A stretch of DNA of 64,000 nt from Sphaerisporangium siamense (GTDB taxonomy: Bacteria; Actinomycetota; Actinomycetes; Streptosporangiales; Streptosporangiaceae). Under the pieces are notes generated by a model. The model was not told the DNA's origin and did not search any database. It was given only the letters and a program-made list of their open reading frames with translations. Both the position numbers and the translations under genes were made by a program. Where the stretch lies: NCBI RefSeq assembly GCF_014205275.1, contig NZ_JACHND010000001.1:3348001-3412000 (forward strand), in the 5' to 3' direction. Positions 60,307 through 64,000 of the stretch are shown piece by piece; the first letter of the stretch is position 1; the number at the start of each line of letters is the position of its first letter.

Positions 60307-60921
60307 ATGCGCAGGGAGGAAGTCGTCGCGGACGCGGCCATCACGCTGCTGGTCGAAAGGGGAATGCGCGGGCTCACCCACCGCGCGGTGGACGAACAGG
60401 CCGGGCTGCCCCTCGGCTCCACGTCCAACCTGGCCCGCACCCGCGCGGCCCTGCTCGCCCTCACCCTCGCCCGTCTCACGGAGCTGGAGGAACGCCAGTT
60501 CGCCCCGCTTTCCCCCGGGACGGCCCAGGCGATCCCTCTGCCCGACGGCCCCCACCAGCTCGCCGACCTGGCCGCCCGCGTCCTCCACGCCCAGCTCACC
60601 GAGGGCCGCCGCACCACGCTGGCCCGCTACGAACTGGCCCTGGAGGCCACCCGCCGCCCCGAACTGCGCGAGGTGTACGACAAGGCGGGCACCCGCTTCC
60701 GCGACCTGGCCGTCGCCGTCCTCACCGCCGCCGGCTCCCCGGACGCGGCGCGCCAGGGGCACCGTCTCGTCGCCTACGCCGAGGGCCTCCTCTTCGACGC
60801 GATCGCCGGCGCCGGGACGACCCCCGGCCTCGACGACCTCCGCACGGCGATGCGCGAGATCCTCCACGGCATGCTGAACTCCCAGGGCATGCCGCCCGAA
60901 CCTCTCCAGCGGCACGCGTGA
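60307..60921 (+). CDS. TetR-family regulator of the monooxygenase
   Basis: A 204-residue TetR protein: N-terminal HTH with VVADAAITLLVERGMRGLTHRAVDEQAGLPLGSTSNLARTR-type pattern, then a helical ligand domain. ATG 60307 is 8 bases past the last operator, without a strong SD, so the message may be leaderless. The three ACTACA dyads in the gap are its likely targets, giving joint repression of itself and the divergent monooxygenase. Confidence 0.92.
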   Translation: MRREEVVADAAITLLVERGMRGLTHRAVDEQAGLPLGSTSNLARTRAALLALTLARLTELEERQFAPLSPGTAQAIPLPDGPHQLADLAARVLHAQLTEGRRTTLARYELALEATRRPELREVYDKAGTRFRDLAVAVLTAAGSPDAARQGHRLVAYAEGLLFDAIAGAGTTPGLDDLRTAMREILHGMLNSQGMPPEPLQRHA

Positions 60922-60949
60922 GAGCGTGCCGAAGGTCGTGCGGTAGGTA

Positions 60950-60979
60950 CTGACAGGCGTACCGGCCGGTCGGTACACT
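60950..60979 (+). promoter_or_regulatory. Promoter-operator of the kinase/ACAD operon
   Basis: -35 CTGACA (60950-60955), 18-base spacer, -10 TACACT (60974-60979), overlain by the dyad GTACCG-N6-CGGTAC (60959-60976), a pattern like TetR-type (for example PaaR-like) operators. Confidence 0.7.
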
Positions 60980-61006
60980 CCGGGCGTCGGACAAGTAGGG
61001 AGCGCT

Positions 61007-61992
61007 ATGCCCGCGAACATCGGGACGAGCCCGCCGGGGCTGCACCTCGGACGTCTGGGGGAGCGGCTCGCCGCGCACGGACTGGCCGCGGGGCCGCTCA
61101 CGGCGGAGGTCATTCACGGCGGGAAGTCCAACCTGACCTACCTCGTGCGCGACGGGGACCGCGGCTACGTCGTGCGCAGGCCGCCCCTCGGGCACGTGCT
61201 CGCCACGGCGCACGACATGGGCCGCGAGTTCCGCGTGATGACGGCGCTGCGCGACACCGGCGTGCCGGTCCCGCGCACCTACCACCTCTGCGAGGACCCG
61301 GACGTCATCGGCGCCCCGTTCTACGTGATGGAGTACGTCGAGGGCGACCGTCCCCCGGCCACGCCCGCGATCGACGCGGAGCTGGTGGCCGTCCTGGCCC
61401 GCCTGCACGAGGTGGATCCCGGGGCCGTCGGACTGGACGGGTTCGGCCGCCCCGAGGGCTTCCTGGAGCGCCAGGTGCGCCGGTGGAAGCGCCAGCTCGA
61501 CGCCTCCCGCGGCCGTGACCTGCCGGGCATGGACGCCCTGCACGACCGGCTGGCCGGCACGGTGCCCGTCACCCAGCGGCACGCGATCGTGCACGGCGAC
61601 TTCAAGCTCGGCAACACCATCATCTCCGCCGGCAGGGTCCGCGCCGTCCTGGACTGGGAGATGTCCACCCTCGGCGACCCCCTGACCGACCTGGCCCTGT
61701 TCCTGCTGTACGCCGAGTTCGAGGCCCTGGACATGGGCGAGGCGGCGCGGGCGGGCGAGCACATGCCCGGCGCCGAACTGGCCCGCCGGTACGCGCACGG
61801 CACCGGCCTGGACCTGTCGCGCCTCGGCTGGTACGTCGCCCTGGCCTGCTTCAAGCTCGCGGTGATCGCCGAGGGCATCCACGTCCGCCACGCGCGCGGT
61901 CTCACGGTCGGGGACGGCTTCGACGGGATCGGCGGGCACGTCGCCCCGCTGGTGTCCCACGGGCTGCGCGCGCTGGAGTCCGGGGAGGGCTG

Positions 61993-61993
<1 letters not shown>
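61007..61993 (+). CDS. APH-family kinase, ACAD10/11 or LvaA type
   Basis: A 328-residue aminoglycoside-phosphotransferase-fold protein (ATG 61007, SD AGGGAG). ATP-site IHGGKSNLTYLVRDG, catalytic-loop IVHGDFKLGNTII and metal-site VLDWEMSTLGDPLTDLAL are conserved. It is directly followed (TGATG overlap) by an acyl-CoA dehydrogenase. In mammals the same pair is fused as ACAD10/ACAD11, and in Pseudomonas putida the related LvaA kinase phosphorylates 4-hydroxyacyl-CoA for beta-oxidation. So it probably phosphorylates a 4-hydroxyacyl-CoA, not an antibiotic. Confidence 0.85.
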
Positions 61994-63204
<1,211 letters not shown>

Positions 63205-63232
63205 GGTCCCCGAGCGATTGGAAGGGATTCCC

Positions 63233-64000
63233 GTGACACTGGATGAGGCGGGCCTCGCCGCGCGGGCCCGCGCGTTCCTCGCGGAGCACGACCCGGAAAG
63301 CATGACCCCCGTGGAGTTCCTGAGGGCGCGCTTCGACGCGGGCATGGCCTGGGTCCACTTCCCCGAGGGCCTCGGCGGGCTCGGCGCGCCCCGTGGCGCG
63401 CAGGCCGTCGTCGACCGCGAGCTCGCCGGGACCCCGCAGCACGACGTGGGACGGCTGGCCATCGGCCTCGGCATGGCCGCGCCCACGATCCTCGCCTTCG
63501 GCACCGGCGAACAGCGCGAGCGTTTCCTGCGCCCGCTGTGGACGGGCGAGGAGATCTGGTGCCAGCTCTTCAGCGAGCCCGGCGCCGGATCCGACCTCGC
63601 CACCCTGGCCACCCGCGCGGTACGCGACGGGGACGAATGGGTGGTGGACGGGCAGAAGGTGTGGACGTCGTCCGCCCACCACGCCCGCTGGGCCCTCCTC
63701 GTGGCCCGCACCGACCCCGACGTGCCCAAACACCGGGGCCTCACCTACTTCGTGTGCGACATGCGGGCGCCGGGCGTCGAGGTGCGCCCGTTGCGCCAGA
63801 TCACCGGCGAGGCCGAGTTCAACGAGGTCTTCCTCACCGGGGTGCGGCTCCCGGACTCGCTGCGGCTGGGCGAGGCCGGCGACGGCTGGCGGGTCGCGCA
63901 GGCGACGCTGATGAACGAACGCGTGGCGATCAGCGGGTCGGCGGGACGCGGCGGCGGCGTCATGGGCGCGATCCTCGACGCCTGGCGGGCACGCCCCGAG
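63233..64000 (+). CDS. Second acyl-CoA dehydrogenase (truncated by window)
   Basis: From GTG 63233 (SD GGAAGGGA) the frame runs off the right edge after 256 codons. It shows ACAD motifs: AIGLGMAAPTILAFGTGEQRERFL, CQLFSEPGAGSDLATLATRA, GQKVWTSSAHHARWALLVART and the later AEFNEVFLTGVRLPD. It lies 28 bases after the preceding gene and belongs to the same operon, which is thus a three-or-more-gene fatty- or hydroxy-acid catabolic unit. Confidence 0.92.
   Translation, partial: MTLDEAGLAARARAFLAEHDPESMTPVEFLRARFDAGMAWVHFPEGLGGLGAPRGAQAVVDRELAGTPQHDVGRLAIGLGMAAPTILAFGTGEQRERFLRPLWTGEEIWCQLFSEPGAGSDLATLATRAVRDGDEWVVDGQKVWTSSAHHARWALLVARTDPDVPKHRGLTYFVCDMRAPGVEVRPLRQITGEAEFNEVFLTGVRLPDSLRLGEAGDGWRVAQATLMNERVAISGSAGRGGGVMGAILDAWRARPE

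Overview
The window is a very high-G+C chromosomal segment with strong GC3 bias, many GTG starts, GTGA/ATGA stop-start overlaps and several SD-less (probably leaderless) genes. The gene set (actinobacterial SecA2, polyprenol-phosphate-mannose synthase, ECF42/DGPF pair, DUF5302, ClpX-zinc-finger/HTH protein, many TetR/MarR/LysR regulators) points to a filamentous actinomycete; a Streptosporangiales-like genus is my inference. I see no rRNA, tRNA, CRISPR array, transposase, integrase or replication origin, so this looks like an accessory-rich chromosome arm and not an inserted mobile element.

Layout. 1-4.4 kb: a MerR-XRE-TPR fusion regulator (cut by the left edge), a DGPF/YCII protein with its ECF42 sigma factor, and a TPR protein. 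4.5-9.6 kb: secreted matrixin-like zinc protease, a coding remnant, a translationally coupled sulfotransferase and GT4 glycosyltransferase, and a convergent acyltransferase (cell-surface glycan or secondary-metabolite decoration). 9.7-13.7 kb: membrane protein plus CopC, a charged coiled-coil protein, and an Rsm22-like methyltransferase. 13.8-20.9 kb: polyprenol monophosphomannose synthase; then a lipoprotein, a two-component system and a divergent HlyD-ABC-MacB export operon. 21-26.2 kb: cupin, sugar isomerase/oxidoreductase pair, glycerol facilitator and kinase. 26.4-33.5 kb: secreted HNH nuclease, SnoaL-like protein, a LysR / serine beta-lactamase-like pair divergent from a MecA-type penicillin-binding protein, hemerythrin, and a WGR-beta-propeller protein. 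33.9-45.6 kb: IMPase-like protein with repeats in its active-site loop, two MFS transporters (one fused to a UspA domain and coupled to MarR), DUF4253, DUF5302, glutaryl-CoA dehydrogenase, an XRE/DUF2975 pair, a Cys-rich/His-Pro secreted protein, and a hydrolase/TetR divergon. 45.8-49.3 kb: zinc-finger/HTH regulator, a TOPRIM-like DUF4276 protein and an AAA ATPase (possible defence module), and an HTH protein. 49.4-57.2 kb: secreted papain-like peptidase with a partner, TetR/DUF2306 pair, SecA2 with a DHA2 drug exporter, and an EamA exporter with an apparent leader peptide. 57.4-64 kb: VOC protein, DMT transporter, FAD monooxygenase/TetR divergon, and a kinase-acyl-CoA dehydrogenase-acyl-CoA dehydrogenase operon of the ACAD10/11 or LvaA type, cut by the right edge.

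The clearest theme is local one-component regulation: at least seven divergent or autoregulated pairs carry well-formed dyads over their promoters. The most interesting candidates for new biology are the ATPase/TOPRIM pair with its zinc-finger neighbour, the leader-peptide/hairpin region of the EamA exporter, the beta-lactamase-like enzyme without an evident omega-loop glutamate beside a MecA-like PBP, and the WGR-propeller protein. All functional calls are from reading sequence only; no database search was run.
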